Below are positions 55,679 to 64,000 of a stretch of DNA of 64,000 nucleotides, one piece after another. This DNA comes from Nostoc sp. NIES-3756. GTDB taxonomy: Bacteria; Cyanobacteriota; Cyanobacteriia; Cyanobacteriales; Nostocaceae. The notes under the pieces were generated by a model. It saw only the letters and a program-made list of their open reading frames with translations, was not told the DNA's origin and did not search any database. Position numbers and translations under genes: made by a program. How positions within the stretch are numbered: position 1 is the stretch's first letter; every line of letters starts with the position of its first letter. Location of the stretch: the NCBI RefSeq assembly GCF_001548375.1, contig NZ_AP017295.1, forward strand, positions 1,584,501 through 1,648,500, written 5' to 3'.

Positions 55679-56083
55679 GTGAAAAAACGAGTTACCCTCA
55701 CCTTCCCCAAACGTGCTATCCAAATGCCTGTGACTTATGTGCTGGCGAAAGAGTTTAATGTGGCTGCAAATATTATCCGCGCTCAGGTTGCACCCAATCA
55801 AATTGGCAAGCTGGTGGTAGAATTATCGGGAGATATTGATCAGTTAGATGCAGCTATTGAGTGGATGCGATCGCGCCATATTAATGTATCTCTTACTTTA
55901 GGAGAAATTGTTGTTGACGAAGATGTGTGCGTTCACTGTGGTTTGTGTACTGGGGTTTGTCCTACAGAAGCGCTGACTTTACACCCAGACACATATAAGT
56001 TAACCTTCACGCGATCGCGTTGTATTGTCTGTGAACAGTGTATACCCACCTGCCCTGTACAAGCAATCTCTACCAACCTTTAG
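55679..56083 (+). CDS. NIL-domain 4Fe-4S ferredoxin
   Basis: The 134-residue protein begins at GTG. Residues 1-78 form an NIL domain (KKRVTLTFPKRAIQMPVTYV; NIIRAQVAPNQIG), an ACT-like fold that may bind a small molecule such as methionine. Residues 80-134 hold two 4Fe-4S sites: CVHCGLCTGVCP and CIVCEQCIPTCP. The pair occurs in proteins linked to sulfur or homocysteine chemistry. The partner is unknown. It overlaps the end of the next gene (tail to tail) by four bases. Confidence 0.9.
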   Translation: MKKRVTLTFPKRAIQMPVTYVLAKEFNVAANIIRAQVAPNQIGKLVVELSGDIDQLDAAIEWMRSRHINVSLTLGEIVVDEDVCVHCGLCTGVCPTEALTLHPDTYKLTFTRSRCIVCEQCIPTCPVQAISTNL

Positions 56084-57147
56084 CCTAATGGAAACACATC
56101 AGCAATGACGCTATCATCATCCACTAATCTATTCTTGGCTGGGGAGTCATAAACAACCAATATCGAAGGTACACCCGATACCTGTTCAAATAATGTTATC
56201 CCTTCAGCATGGTCATCGCGATCGCCATAGGCAATTTCTTGGACTAACTTTGGTCTATTGAGAATATTTTCTTGTAAATTGCCAGCATTTTCTAATCGAT
56301 AAATTTGTACAGGCCCATCTAAATCCATAGTTGGGCCAGCTAAAATTAACAAGTCTTTATCTGCCAAACACAAATCACGAATCCCTAAACCATTCAACCA
56401 GACAAAATGTTTTCTGTAAGCTTGATTTTTTGCTCCAATCTTGCGTAATCTCAGCAAACCAGGACTAGAATCTTCTAACTCTATTTCCAAAATAATCGCC
56501 CAACCCCGCAATACAGGGCCACGCAAACCTAGAAAAAGTTTATTCTCATAAACAGCCAAACCTTCAACATCAAAGCCATTATCCTTTCCTGGAATTGCAG
56601 CCTTCACAAAAAAACCTAAATGCGGATCATCAGCCAAAGCCGACATCAAAATATTTCCCTGCTTGCTTAAATCTAATTTTGCTGCCGATAACTGCTGACT
56701 GGGATTTTTTGGATCAGGACAAGACTTAGATAATTCTCCATCTACTAAAGGAATCCTACCCAAAATGTAGCGATTACCTTCAGAAGCAACCTTAGCTAAT
56801 CGAGAAATATTTTCCTCATCTGACTTGTTTGATTTCACATTTTTACGCTTATAACTATGGGAACCAACAAACCACAAGTAGTTATTAGCATAAGCTAATC
56901 CTTCAATATCAATTTCTTTGTCTTCTGGTGCAGGTAAATCAATAAATTTTGCTACCCGAAATTGTATGTGGTTTGTAAACCTACCACTATCTTCTAAAGA
57001 TAAACGCTCAATAGTAGTAGTTTCGTCTGAACCCAACCATAGATGCTGATCTTGAGTCAGCAATACTGCCGAAATATCTTCTCTGTGTTCTTGAAAATTA
57101 CTGGTAAATGTCAGCTTAACTTTTGCGATCGCAGGCAAGTCTACCAT
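56080..57147 (-). CDS. DUF3616-type beta-propeller-like protein
   Basis: The 355-residue protein has repeated short strands with IDIEGLAYANNYLWFVGSHS, FDVEGLAVYENKLFLGLRG and HAEGITLFEQVSGVPSILVV. These D-x-E-G-(L/I) units fit DUF3616 and a propeller fold. No signal peptide is visible. Function is unknown. Its last four bases overlap those of the ferredoxin gene. Confidence 0.75.
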   Translation of the reverse strand: MVDLPAIAKVKLTFTSNFQEHREDISAVLLTQDQHLWLGSDETTTIERLSLEDSGRFTNHIQFRVAKFIDLPAPEDKEIDIEGLAYANNYLWFVGSHSYKRKNVKSNKSDEENISRLAKVASEGNRYILGRIPLVDGELSKSCPDPKNPSQQLSAAKLDLSKQGNILMSALADDPHLGFFVKAAIPGKDNGFDVEGLAVYENKLFLGLRGPVLRGWAIILEIELEDSSPGLLRLRKIGAKNQAYRKHFVWLNGLGIRDLCLADKDLLILAGPTMDLDGPVQIYRLENAGNLQENILNRPKLVQEIAYGDRDDHAEGITLFEQVSGVPSILVVYDSPAKNRLVDDDSVIADVFPLG

Positions 57148-57500
57148 GTCATTAACTCTCTCAGGTTAAAGTTTTATTAAATACACAATTTAATCAGCTA
57201 ATTCCATACTTGGACAGATAATAGTGCAAATATTTCTCTATATTTCTTACAGCCTAGTAAATTAACTGTGTATTTTGATATAGTTATTGATTCATGATTT
57301 TATACATAAATTATATAAAAAAGCCACTTGTTATACTTAATCGTCTTTTTAGATTTTCTTATTCCTAAATAAATCTAATGATACTTACAAAGACTGATTT
57401 TCTTGACAAAATATATCAAAAGATAGATATCAAATTTTCATCAATGCTATCATTTGCTATCATTCAATAACCTGTTTAAACAAGTAAATAATTATTATCA
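57148..57500. promoter_or_regulatory. Divergent spacer of the DUF3616 and CHAD genes
   Basis: 353 bp, AT-rich, presumably containing promoters in both directions. No other structure is recognised. Confidence 0.4.
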
Positions 57501-58472
57501 ATGATGAAACTAGCTACAGAGCCTAAAGTAGAAACGCTCGGAGACTACGCTTACGAAGCTATTCAAAAACACTTCAAGAAAACCTTGAAGTGGGAAAAAT
57601 CTGTTAAGAAAGATGAAGACCCAGAAGCATTACACCAGATGCGAGTGGGGATGCGTCGGTTACGTACAGCTATTAGTAGATTCGATATAGCATTAAATTT
57701 ACCAAAGCCAGTAAGTGATAAAAATATCGGTAAAATTGCCCGTCGTCTTGGTAATCTCCGAGATTTAGACGTATTAAAAGAAACTTTAGAAACAACTTAT
57801 CAACAAAATCTACCAGACAAGGAGAAAAAAAACCTACAAAAAGCCTTTGATGCTTTGGCTAAACAGAGAGAAACTGTTTTGGAAAAAACCATAGAAACCT
57901 TGAAAGATGAATCTTATAAGTCTTTAAAACACACATTAGAAGAATGGTTAGAAAAACCTAGTTATCAAACTTTAGCGTCTTTACCTATTAAGCAAGTATT
58001 ACCAGATTTGTTATTACCAGAAGTAAGCGCTTTTTTGCTGCATCCTGGATTATTAGTAGGAACCCATGTTGTAGACTCTGAGGTAAAAGTTATTACAGAT
58101 TGGAAAGCCGATAAGATAGAACAACAATTAGCTACTAAAGGCGAAACTATTCACAATTTACGCAAACAAGCCAAGCGCGTGCGCTACCAAATGGAATTAT
58201 TTACTGAGTTATATGGTGAGTCTTATGCCACATACATTACAGAAATCAAAAGTATCCAAGACATTCTAGGTAACATTCAAGATAGTGTAGTTATGGGTGA
58301 GTGGCTTGTAGAGGTATTTAAGTCACAGCTTAACGAGCAATTACCAACACTTGCTAAATTAGTGGCAGAAAATCGCTATCAGTGGTGGCAACAATGGCAA
58401 CCTTTACAACAGCAATACTTAACAGCCGAAAATAGGCATAACGTTCATTTAACGATATTGCAGCCGGCTTAG
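57501..58472 (+). CDS. CHAD-domain protein
   Basis: The 323-residue helical protein contains the CHAD signature EALHQMRVGMRRLRTAISRF (about residues 43-62) and HNLRKQAKRVRYQMELFTEL (about 218-237), with many conserved Arg/His/Lys facing a basic channel. CHAD proteins bind polyphosphate. It has no attached CYTH phosphatase domain. The start ATGATG gives two adjacent choices. A role at polyphosphate granules is likely by family but not shown. Confidence 0.9.
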   Translation: MMKLATEPKVETLGDYAYEAIQKHFKKTLKWEKSVKKDEDPEALHQMRVGMRRLRTAISRFDIALNLPKPVSDKNIGKIARRLGNLRDLDVLKETLETTYQQNLPDKEKKNLQKAFDALAKQRETVLEKTIETLKDESYKSLKHTLEEWLEKPSYQTLASLPIKQVLPDLLLPEVSAFLLHPGLLVGTHVVDSEVKVITDWKADKIEQQLATKGETIHNLRKQAKRVRYQMELFTELYGESYATYITEIKSIQDILGNIQDSVVMGEWLVEVFKSQLNEQLPTLAKLVAENRYQWWQQWQPLQQQYLTAENRHNVHLTILQPA

Positions 58473-58484
58473 TCATTGGTTGAT

Positions 58485-58627
58485 ATCAGTGAACAGTTAT
58501 CAAGGTTTGTGGTGTTATGGCAATAGTCAAGACAGTTAGGACACCAAGAAAGTATAAAACTTAAAGAGCAGGAAACCTTTAACTCTACCCCCTGTAACCT
58601 GCCATCTACTATGACTGATAACTGTTC
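58485..58627. repeat. Repeat unit with GAACAGTTATCA inverted ends
   Basis: ATCAGTGAACAGTTATCAAG (58485-58504) is identical to 8716-8735. GAACAGTTATCA (58491-58502) is inverted at 58616-58627. The unit fills most of the spacer between convergent genes. Confidence 0.7.
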
Positions 58628-58654
58628 TTCTGCTGTCTTTCTAGCTTTCATACC

Positions 58655-59314
58655 TTAATTACGAATCTGTATAATCCCTGCCATAATAAAAGCGATCGCT
58701 TCTTGAATATGTTTTTCTTTCGTATCTAGGTCATCCATTGACCAGTCTGGGAACAAATGCTGCAAGTTACCCTGACCTACAAAATAAAATAGACAGCTAC
58801 CCATGATATTGATAGCTGTATGTTGTGGATGCAATAGTCGAAAAGCTCCTGTTTGTACTCCACGTTCTAAAATCAGACTCAGTGTTCTATAGGCTAATGT
58901 ACCTACTTCTATTTCTTTGTAATACTTTCCCTGATTTTGAATCGCCTCTAAGGTCAGGATGGCATGAATTTGTGGACTTTTAGCTGCATTTTCTAAGACA
59001 TTTTGTATTAAACGCTGCACAGCTTGTTCTGGTGGGATTTGCAGCAGTTCTTCCTCTTGGGACTGTTTGGTTAAATCACTAAACAAATACTCCAAAACCG
59101 CACGATATAAACCTTCTTTTGTCTTGAAGTAGTAGTGAATCATCGCTTTCGTTACCCCCGCGCGATGGGCGATCGCTTCGGTACTAGTAGCGCCTAGTCC
59201 GTGTTGAGCAAATTCTGTCACCGCAGCCGTCAGAATTTCACTCTTTACCTCGTCTGGGTGACGATTCGATTTAGGCGGGCGACCAGTTTTAGATGGAAGT
59301 GCAGACATTGACAA
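58655..59314 (-). CDS. TetR/AcrR-family transcriptional regulator
   Basis: The 219-residue repressor has the N-terminal helix-turn-helix (about residues 24-70; EILTAAVTEFAQHGLGATST, EAIAHRAGVTKAMIHYYF) and a C-terminal ligand domain. It is divergent from the membrane gene at 59554. A perfect palindrome (59339-59358) lies 25 bases upstream of its start. It probably represses itself and that gene. The ligand is unknown. Confidence 0.93.
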   Translation of the reverse strand: MSMSALPSKTGRPPKSNRHPDEVKSEILTAAVTEFAQHGLGATSTEAIAHRAGVTKAMIHYYFKTKEGLYRAVLEYLFSDLTKQSQEEELLQIPPEQAVQRLIQNVLENAAKSPQIHAILTLEAIQNQGKYYKEIEVGTLAYRTLSLILERGVQTGAFRLLHPQHTAINIMGSCLFYFVGQGNLQHLFPDWSMDDLDTKEKHIQEAIAFIMAGIIQIRN

Positions 59315-59338
59315 GCAAAAAAAGTAAGTATATAAATT

Positions 59339-59358
59339 AATTAACTAGTTAGTTAATT
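59339..59358. promoter_or_regulatory. Probable operator of the TetR-type regulator
   Basis: AATTAACTA (59339-59347), spacer GT, and TAGTTAATT (59350-59358) form a perfect 9-bp inverted repeat. It is placed in the divergent region, close to the regulator start, as TetR operators usually are. Confidence 0.75.
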
Positions 59359-59553
59359 TTTTGGTCTTCTTAAAAAAGCAATACGCATTCACCGTAACCC
59401 CAGAAATAGGGACTAGTAGAGCGACGCAGAAGACCATATTTTACTGTCGGCTACATCTGAATATCAAGCCAAAAGAAAACCATAACTGGAAACAAAGGGG
59501 ATACAAGCCTCGAAACTTCCGGTAATCATTTATTTGAATTGGGGTAAAGCGAT

Positions 59554-60111
59554 ATGACTCAGACAGCATCAACTGTATCTGCAAAGAAATCAACGCAGAA
59601 AAAATTGACTGGATTGCCCAAAGATGCTTTAGTTTCTCTCCATGTTGGCGTTAATGCAGTTTGGTTTGGAGTAGCTTTAGCAATGATGTTAATGGCTGTT
59701 GCTAATTTAAAAACTACTAATGGTGATGAGTTGTATGCTGTCAATGCGATGGTGAAATTATTAGACGATTTTGTAGTCATCCCAATGGCGATCGCTTCCG
59801 TATTGACAGGAACTTTGCTTTGTTGGTTAACAGTTTGGGGCTTTTTCAAGTTTTACTGGGTAATTACCAAATGGATTGCTACCACCGTGTTGATTACCTT
59901 TGGTACTTTTTGGCTAGGGCCTTGGACAAACTCTATGACTGCGATCGCAGATATAGAACGAGTCAAAGCCTTAACTAATCCCCTATTCATGTTTGATATT
60001 CACGGAGTCATTATTGGTGGTGCAATTCAAGTTATTTGTCTATTTGCCATCATTGCCATCTCCATCATTAAACCTTGGGGTAGAAGAAATGTATCAAAAA
60101 CAGCAAATTAA
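59554..60111 (+). CDS. Four-helix membrane protein, likely TetR target
   Basis: The 185-residue protein has a short polar N-terminus and four hydrophobic helices (about residues 28-48, 70-92, 97-118, 145-170), with a His in each of SLHVGVNAVWFG and DIHGVIIGG. It resembles DUF2269-like small membrane proteins, by layout only. Divergence from the TetR gene suggests control by it. Function is unknown. Confidence 0.65.
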   Translation: MTQTASTVSAKKSTQKKLTGLPKDALVSLHVGVNAVWFGVALAMMLMAVANLKTTNGDELYAVNAMVKLLDDFVVIPMAIASVLTGTLLCWLTVWGFFKFYWVITKWIATTVLITFGTFWLGPWTNSMTAIADIERVKALTNPLFMFDIHGVIIGGAIQVICLFAIIAISIIKPWGRRNVSKTAN

Positions 60112-60140
60112 CAATTAAACCCATGAACAAGTTATTAGTC

Positions 60141-60191
60141 ATTAGTTCATAAACCAATGACTAATGACTAATGACCAATGACTAATGACTA
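60141..60191. repeat. Heptanucleotide repeat (ACTAATG/ACCAATG)
   Basis: Five to six copies between convergent genes. Confidence 0.8.
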
Positions 60192-60193
60192 AA

Positions 60194-60556
60194 CTATTCT
60201 TCCTCTGGTATGATTTGATTAATGCTGATAACCCAAGGAATACCTTGGTTAACTGGTGAACTAATACTAATTTTTGCTTGGTTAGCAAAACGCTTTAACT
60301 TATTAGCTAAATAAGGAACTACCATCATGATATTTTGGTAACTTTCGATATCATGACACACCATAATTAACATCAAAATACCGCCATTAACTTTAAAATA
60401 CCAATGGCAACTAGATAGCAAAATCCGTACTGTTTGTTTACAAGCTAAATAAAAGCTTTTCTTTGTCGTTTCTTCTAACTGACTAAGTAATACTTCACTA
60501 ATTAGTGTTGTTTTATGGGTAGGCAAATCATCGGGAGAGAGATATGGTTGTTTCAT
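60194..60556 (-). CDS. Small soluble protein of unknown function
   Basis: The 120-residue protein contains TKKSFYLACKQTVRILLSSC and ILMLIMVCHDIESYQNIMMV. The hydrophobic parts look like buried strands or helices rather than clear membrane segments. No family is recognised. It is convergent with the 59554 gene. Confidence 0.5.
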   Translation of the reverse strand: MKQPYLSPDDLPTHKTTLISEVLLSQLEETTKKSFYLACKQTVRILLSSCHWYFKVNGGILMLIMVCHDIESYQNIMMVVPYLANKLKRFANQAKISISSPVNQGIPWVISINQIIPEEE

Positions 60557-61243
60557 AGAACTTCACCCCTATTTTGTAGAGTTAAATACTGATGTAAAGC
60601 AAACAACTAAGAGATAATTGCAGAAGAATCCTCTTGAGTTACTAACTTACATTAGGTGGAAAAATTGCTTAGTGTGAAATCCGTTCACTCTCATACAACT
60701 GTTTTAAGTTGAGTTTCTCTAGTCTCTCATTTTCAACAGATTTCTTTAGCAATCACTTAATGAAAATAAACATTAGCTAGTTTTTCCTTACATCTTGCTT
60801 TTACTAATATTCAACCTAAACCTCAATATTTCCATCTCCTTAGAGATTGAGTTCTTTCATTTGTCAATAGTATAACCATGTAATAATTACCTACACTTTT
60901 TAATAGAAAACACAACAAAATATTGGTATAAAATTAACTTTTAAAAAGTTTATTTCATTTATTTTATTTAATAGCTCAATAGTTATATAATAAATGAGCG
61001 TTCAATTGCCGCTCTAAATGATCAATCTAGTGGTCTGTCTTTTCCTTGCGGATGCTCCCGTAAATGAGAGGCTTTTCTTCAGAACGCTACACGAAAATTT
61101 TGATATTCATTTTAGTTTTTTGGTTATAGGTCATAACTAATAGGTAATTGTTTTTTACCATCATCAATTACCAATTACCTATTAGCAAATTCTAGCCATT
61201 TCCATCTTAGCGAGAACAATTATCAATGATTCAGAGGTAGTTT
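60557..61243. other. 687-bp spacer upstream of bchE
   Basis: AT-rich spacer. It holds a degraded TTCTTCAGAACGCTACACGA piece (about 61076-61095) of the dispersed GC-rich repeat and the palindrome at 61137-61184. Promoter signals for bchE were not assigned. Confidence 0.45.
61137..61184. repeat. CTAATAGGTAATT palindrome before bchE
   Basis: CTAATAGGTAATT (61137-61149) pairs with AATTACCTATTAG (61172-61184) around a 22-base centre. It is the same family as 52880-52914. Confidence 0.75.
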
Positions 61244-62851
61244 ATGCGGATCATGATGATACAACCCAACTATCACTCTGGTGGTGCGGAAATTGCTGGA
61301 AATTGGCCGCCAAGTTGGGTTCCTTATGTGGGTGGGGCGTTAAAAACAGCAGGCTTTACCAACATCCGTTTTATTGATGCGATGACGGATGATATTCCTG
61401 ATGATGTGTTAGCTAAAATGATCGCCCAACATCAGCCAGATGTAGTTTTGGCCACGGCGATTACACCGATGATTTATCAATCGGAAAAAACCCTAAAAAT
61501 TGTTAAAGAAGTTTGTCCCCAAGCAACCACAATTATGGGTGGGGTTCATCCTACCTATATGTATACAGAAGTTCTCAATGAAGCGCCTTGGGTAGATTAT
61601 ATTATTCGCGGGGAAGGCGAAGAAATTACAGCCAATTTGCTCAAGTCCATCGCCAATGGTACAGATAAAAGCGAACGCCATAATATATTAGGTATAGCCT
61701 TCTTTGATGAGGGCAAAGTCATCGCCACACCAGCCCATCCCCCCATTGCTGATTTAGATACCCTAACCCCAGATTGGAGTCTTTTAGACTGGAGTAAATA
61801 TATATATACTCCTCTCAACGTTCGAGTAGCTGTTCCCAACTACGCCAGAGGATGTCCTTTCAGTTGTCGTTTTTGTTCTCAGTGGGCGTTCTGGCGGAAA
61901 TATCGTTCCAGCAGTCCCAAAAAATTTGTTGATCAGATTGAAATCTTGGTTAAAGAACACAAGGTAGGCTTTTTCATTCTGGCTGACGAAGAACCAACAA
62001 TTAACAAACCCAAATTTATCGCCCTGTGTAACGAATTAATCGAACGAAACTTAGGCGTTTACTGGGGAATTAATACCAGGGTGACGGATATATTACGGGA
62101 TGAGCAAGAATTACCTCTTTACCGTAAAGCTGGACTAGTCCACGTTTCCTTGGGTACGGAAGCGGCGGCGCAATTAAAGCTGAACTTGTTCCGTAAAGAA
62201 ACAACTATCGAAGAAAACAAACGGGCGATTCAACTTTTAAGACAAAATGGCATTGTGGCCGAAGCCCAATTTATTATGGGTTTGGAGAACGAAACCCCAG
62301 AGACTATCGAAGAAACCTACAAGATGGCTTTGGACTGGAAAGCCGACATGGTGAACTGGAATATGTTTACCCCTTGGCCATTTTCCGAATTATTTCAGGA
62401 TTTAGGCGATCGCGTCGAAGTCAGAGATTATTCTCAATACAACTTCGTCACCCCCATCATGAAACCAGACGCGATGGAACGGGAAGACGTTCTCAAAGGT
62501 GTATTAAGAAACTACGCCCGTTTTTATCTACGTAAAACCTTTGAGTACTGGTTTGTCAAAGACTCCTTCAAACGTAAGTATCTATTAGGCTGCTTGAAAG
62601 CATTTGTTAAAACCACCCTCAACAAACGCTTCTACAACCTAAACAGAGTCAAGTATAAAGGTTTACACACGGAAATTGAACTAGGTTTTGATGAATCGAA
62701 GATTCTCACCCGCGAACAAATAGCCCAGCGCAAACAAGAACATCCCGAACTTATGGCAGATGTGAATTTCACGGGCAATATTTCTGCCTGTGGCGCACCT
62801 AATGACCTGGAATATCACGAACAACAGGATTTGCCTATAAGTAACAATTGA
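61244..62851 (+). CDS. bchE: BchE-type B12-binding radical SAM cyclase
   Basis: The 535-residue protein has an N-terminal B12-binding-like domain (about residues 1-140; NWPPSWVPYVGGALK, TTIMGGVHPTY) and a radical SAM core with Cys204-x3-Cys208-x2-Cys211 (ARGCPFSCRFCS). Later segments are VSLGTEAAAQ and FIMGLENETPETIEET. It fits BchE, the oxygen-independent Mg-protoporphyrin IX monomethyl ester cyclase of bacteriochlorophyll/chlorophyll synthesis. Cyanobacteria mainly use the oxygen-dependent AcsF, so this may serve microoxic conditions, or be a related cyclase of another substrate. Confidence 0.82.
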   Translation: MRIMMIQPNYHSGGAEIAGNWPPSWVPYVGGALKTAGFTNIRFIDAMTDDIPDDVLAKMIAQHQPDVVLATAITPMIYQSEKTLKIVKEVCPQATTIMGGVHPTYMYTEVLNEAPWVDYIIRGEGEEITANLLKSIANGTDKSERHNILGIAFFDEGKVIATPAHPPIADLDTLTPDWSLLDWSKYIYTPLNVRVAVPNYARGCPFSCRFCSQWAFWRKYRSSSPKKFVDQIEILVKEHKVGFFILADEEPTINKPKFIALCNELIERNLGVYWGINTRVTDILRDEQELPLYRKAGLVHVSLGTEAAAQLKLNLFRKETTIEENKRAIQLLRQNGIVAEAQFIMGLENETPETIEETYKMALDWKADMVNWNMFTPWPFSELFQDLGDRVEVRDYSQYNFVTPIMKPDAMEREDVLKGVLRNYARFYLRKTFEYWFVKDSFKRKYLLGCLKAFVKTTLNKRFYNLNRVKYKGLHTEIELGFDESKILTREQIAQRKQEHPELMADVNFTGNISACGAPNDLEYHEQQDLPISNN

Positions 62852-62877
62852 TAATCAGTAATTGACCTAACCCCCAA

Positions 62878-62900
62878 CCCCTTCCCTTGTAGGGAAGGGG
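62878..62900. repeat. CCCCTTCCCT hairpin repeat
   Basis: CCCCTTCCCT pairs with AGGGAAGGGG across TGT. Related to 54068-54090; may work as a terminator for bchE. Confidence 0.8.
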
Positions 62901-62950
62901 AGAAAGAATTAAAGCCTCTCTCCTTTTAGGGGTTATTACTCATTACCGAA

Positions 62951-63619
62951 TCAAGAAGAATACTGTTGTAATATCGAAGTCAAAGAATTGTGTTTACGCC
63001 AATCTAACAAATCAACCAAGGACTCCTTGCTTTCCTCAAATGGATTTCTTGGTTCTGCTGACATAACTGTCATTATAGGTTTCTTGATAGCCTGGATAGG
63101 AGTCATTGGCGGCCTTGCTGTCCTACGTGCGGAAATAGGATGAGGCTTGATAACAGGCTGTTGTTTCCTTGCGGCGCGGGATGGTGTAGATGGCACTAGA
63201 TGAGAAATAGCCTGCCGCTTTTGGACTTGAGGACGCTGTGTCGGTGGGTTAAGTAAACGGAAAATTACTAAACAACCACTAGCACAACTGAGAGCGATCG
63301 CTACTACCATCCACATTGGCAGAGGATCACTATTCTCGGCATTAGTAGTAATAATAGGTTGCTCAACTACTGCTGGCACTGGTTCTGCTTCCAACTGTTC
63401 CACATCACTTACATGGATTAGGCTATATAAGGATAAACTAGCTGTTCCCATAAGCGTTGTGAACACCCCAGCCAATAAAAGTAAGGGATGACGTGTCAGC
63501 AGATAGATAAAAATTTTGTAGCTACTGATGACTACAGATTTACCGCTTTTTAGCACTGCTTTAGGTCTTTTTACCTGATTTAGCTCATGCTTTATGCTCT
63601 GATTGTTTTCCATGATCAC
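62951..63619 (-). CDS. Two-helix membrane protein with basic/proline-rich tail
   Basis: The 222-residue protein has two hydrophobic helices (about residues 43-67, HPLLLLAGVFTTLMGTASLS; and 100-122, MWMVVAIALSCASGCLVIF). A long basic, Pro-rich tail (about 124-185) and a short C-terminal helix with ESLVDLLDWRKHNSLTSILQ follow. No family is recognised. It may anchor a complex to the membrane. Confidence 0.6.
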   Translation of the reverse strand: MIMENNQSIKHELNQVKRPKAVLKSGKSVVISSYKIFIYLLTRHPLLLLAGVFTTLMGTASLSLYSLIHVSDVEQLEAEPVPAVVEQPIITTNAENSDPLPMWMVVAIALSCASGCLVIFRLLNPPTQRPQVQKRQAISHLVPSTPSRAARKQQPVIKPHPISARRTARPPMTPIQAIKKPIMTVMSAEPRNPFEESKESLVDLLDWRKHNSLTSILQQYSS

Positions 63620-63760
63620 TTTCAGATTAATTCCCCTCTAGTTCATGATTGTACTAAAGGGGCGAGCTAAGAGGTATCCGTAGCCGATTTAACGATTTTA
63701 GTAGTCTTTTTGTGCCATCTAGGCTACAAAATTCGCTTTTCTGCCAAATTGGCTGCTTTT

Positions 63761-63800
63761 TGCTGTTGACTGTTGACTATTGACTATTGACTAATGACTA
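63761..63800. repeat. Heptanucleotide repeat overlapping the end of ddl
   Basis: GACTGTTGACTATTGACTAT and TGACTAATGACTA units run into the ddl stop codon (CTA at 63791-63793 on the plus strand). Confidence 0.85.
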
Positions 63801-64000
63801 GAATTGTGTCTTTCCATCGCAAATTGGACTAACCTATCTACCAATTCTGGAAAGGGGATGCCACTATAGGCCCAGAGTTGGGGATACATACTAGTAGCGG
63901 TGAACCCTGGTAGGGTGTTGATTTCGTTAATTAACACTTCTCCAGTAGCTTCCACGTAGAAAAAGTCTACTCTAGCTAGTCCAGCAGCGTCAACCGCAGC
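63791..64000 (-). CDS. ddl: D-alanine--D-alanine ligase, C-terminal end (partial)
   Basis: About 69 residues of the ATP-grasp C-terminal part are present; the gene continues past the right edge. The visible [20 protein letters not shown] and [15 protein letters not shown] hold the Mg-binding Glu/Asn and the NTxPG.T motif of Ddl. It makes D-Ala-D-Ala for peptidoglycan in the cytoplasm. The last residues (NSSH-stop) are encoded by the heptamer repeat and are probably not conserved. Confidence 0.95.
   Translation of the reverse strand, partial: AAVDAAGLARVDFFYVEATGEVLINEINTLPGFTATSMYPQLWAYSGIPFPELVDRLVQFAMERHNSSH

Overview
The window looks like chromosome of a filamentous, heterocyst-type cyanobacterium of the Nostoc/Anabaena group. 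The evidence is photosynthesis genes (petB, petD, psbK, psbM, ctpA, bchE), cyanophycin genes (cphA2, cphB), a cyanobacterial sucrose synthase, many HIP1 octamers (GCGATCGC, for example at 3966-3973), and abundant short heptanucleotide tandem repeats (ACTAATG, ACTATTG, CCTCCTG types) between genes. I did not see an rRNA, a tRNA, a CRISPR array, a prophage or a plasmid-type origin.

Layout. 1-2015: the 3' end of recG, a possible remnant of a metal-efflux gene, and a PIG-V-like membrane mannosyltransferase. 2180-3141: an intact IS982-family element. 3463-10021: a hybrid histidine kinase, an adenosine-deaminase-like protein, an M50 site-2 protease, a metallo-beta-lactamase-fold protein without its metal site, and ctpA. 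10394-12504: petB, petD and an RsbW-like ATPase. 12765-18000: a nucleotide-sugar dehydratase and glycosyltransferase pair, a zinc-ribbon membrane protein and an Slt70-like lytic transglycosylase. 18171-19345: an ISAs1-family element with a split transposase. 19409-30548: a degenerate DinG-like protein, an M48 protease, a sugar-phosphate transferase, a HupE-like protein, an ethylene-receptor-like kinase without its phospho-accepting histidine, an ABC exporter, galE and several membrane proteins of unknown function. 30623-36029: a GH65 phosphorylase/beta-phosphoglucomutase fusion behind sucrose synthase. 36568-46852: tgt, psbK, a ferredoxin, psbM, a universal stress protein, an M3 oligopeptidase and small genes. 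47257-53940: a GH13 enzyme, DAHP synthase, and divergent cphA2 and cphB. 54104-64000: a TxlA-like thioredoxin, a NIL-ferredoxin, a CHAD protein, a TetR repressor with its probable operator and target, bchE, and the 3' end of ddl at the right edge.

How genes work together. petB, petD, psbK, psbM and ctpA serve the photosynthetic electron chain: cytochrome b6f, two small photosystem II subunits, and D1 maturation. Sucrose synthase and the phosphorylase/mutase fusion would move carbon from sucrose and glucosyl disaccharides to sugar nucleotides and glucose 6-phosphate. cphA2 and cphB would recycle and degrade the nitrogen reserve cyanophycin. galE, the sugar transferase, the dehydratase and the GT4 enzyme fit envelope or exopolysaccharide synthesis.

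No single large undescribed operon stands out. The most interesting points are a receptor kinase with an ethylene-binding-type sensor but a Tyr in place of its phospho-His, a 7-bp tandem repeat placed in frame between the two enzymes of the GH65/PGM fusion, several degenerate enzyme homologues (MBL, DinG, HupE), and heptamer repeats that supply the stop codons of neighbouring genes.
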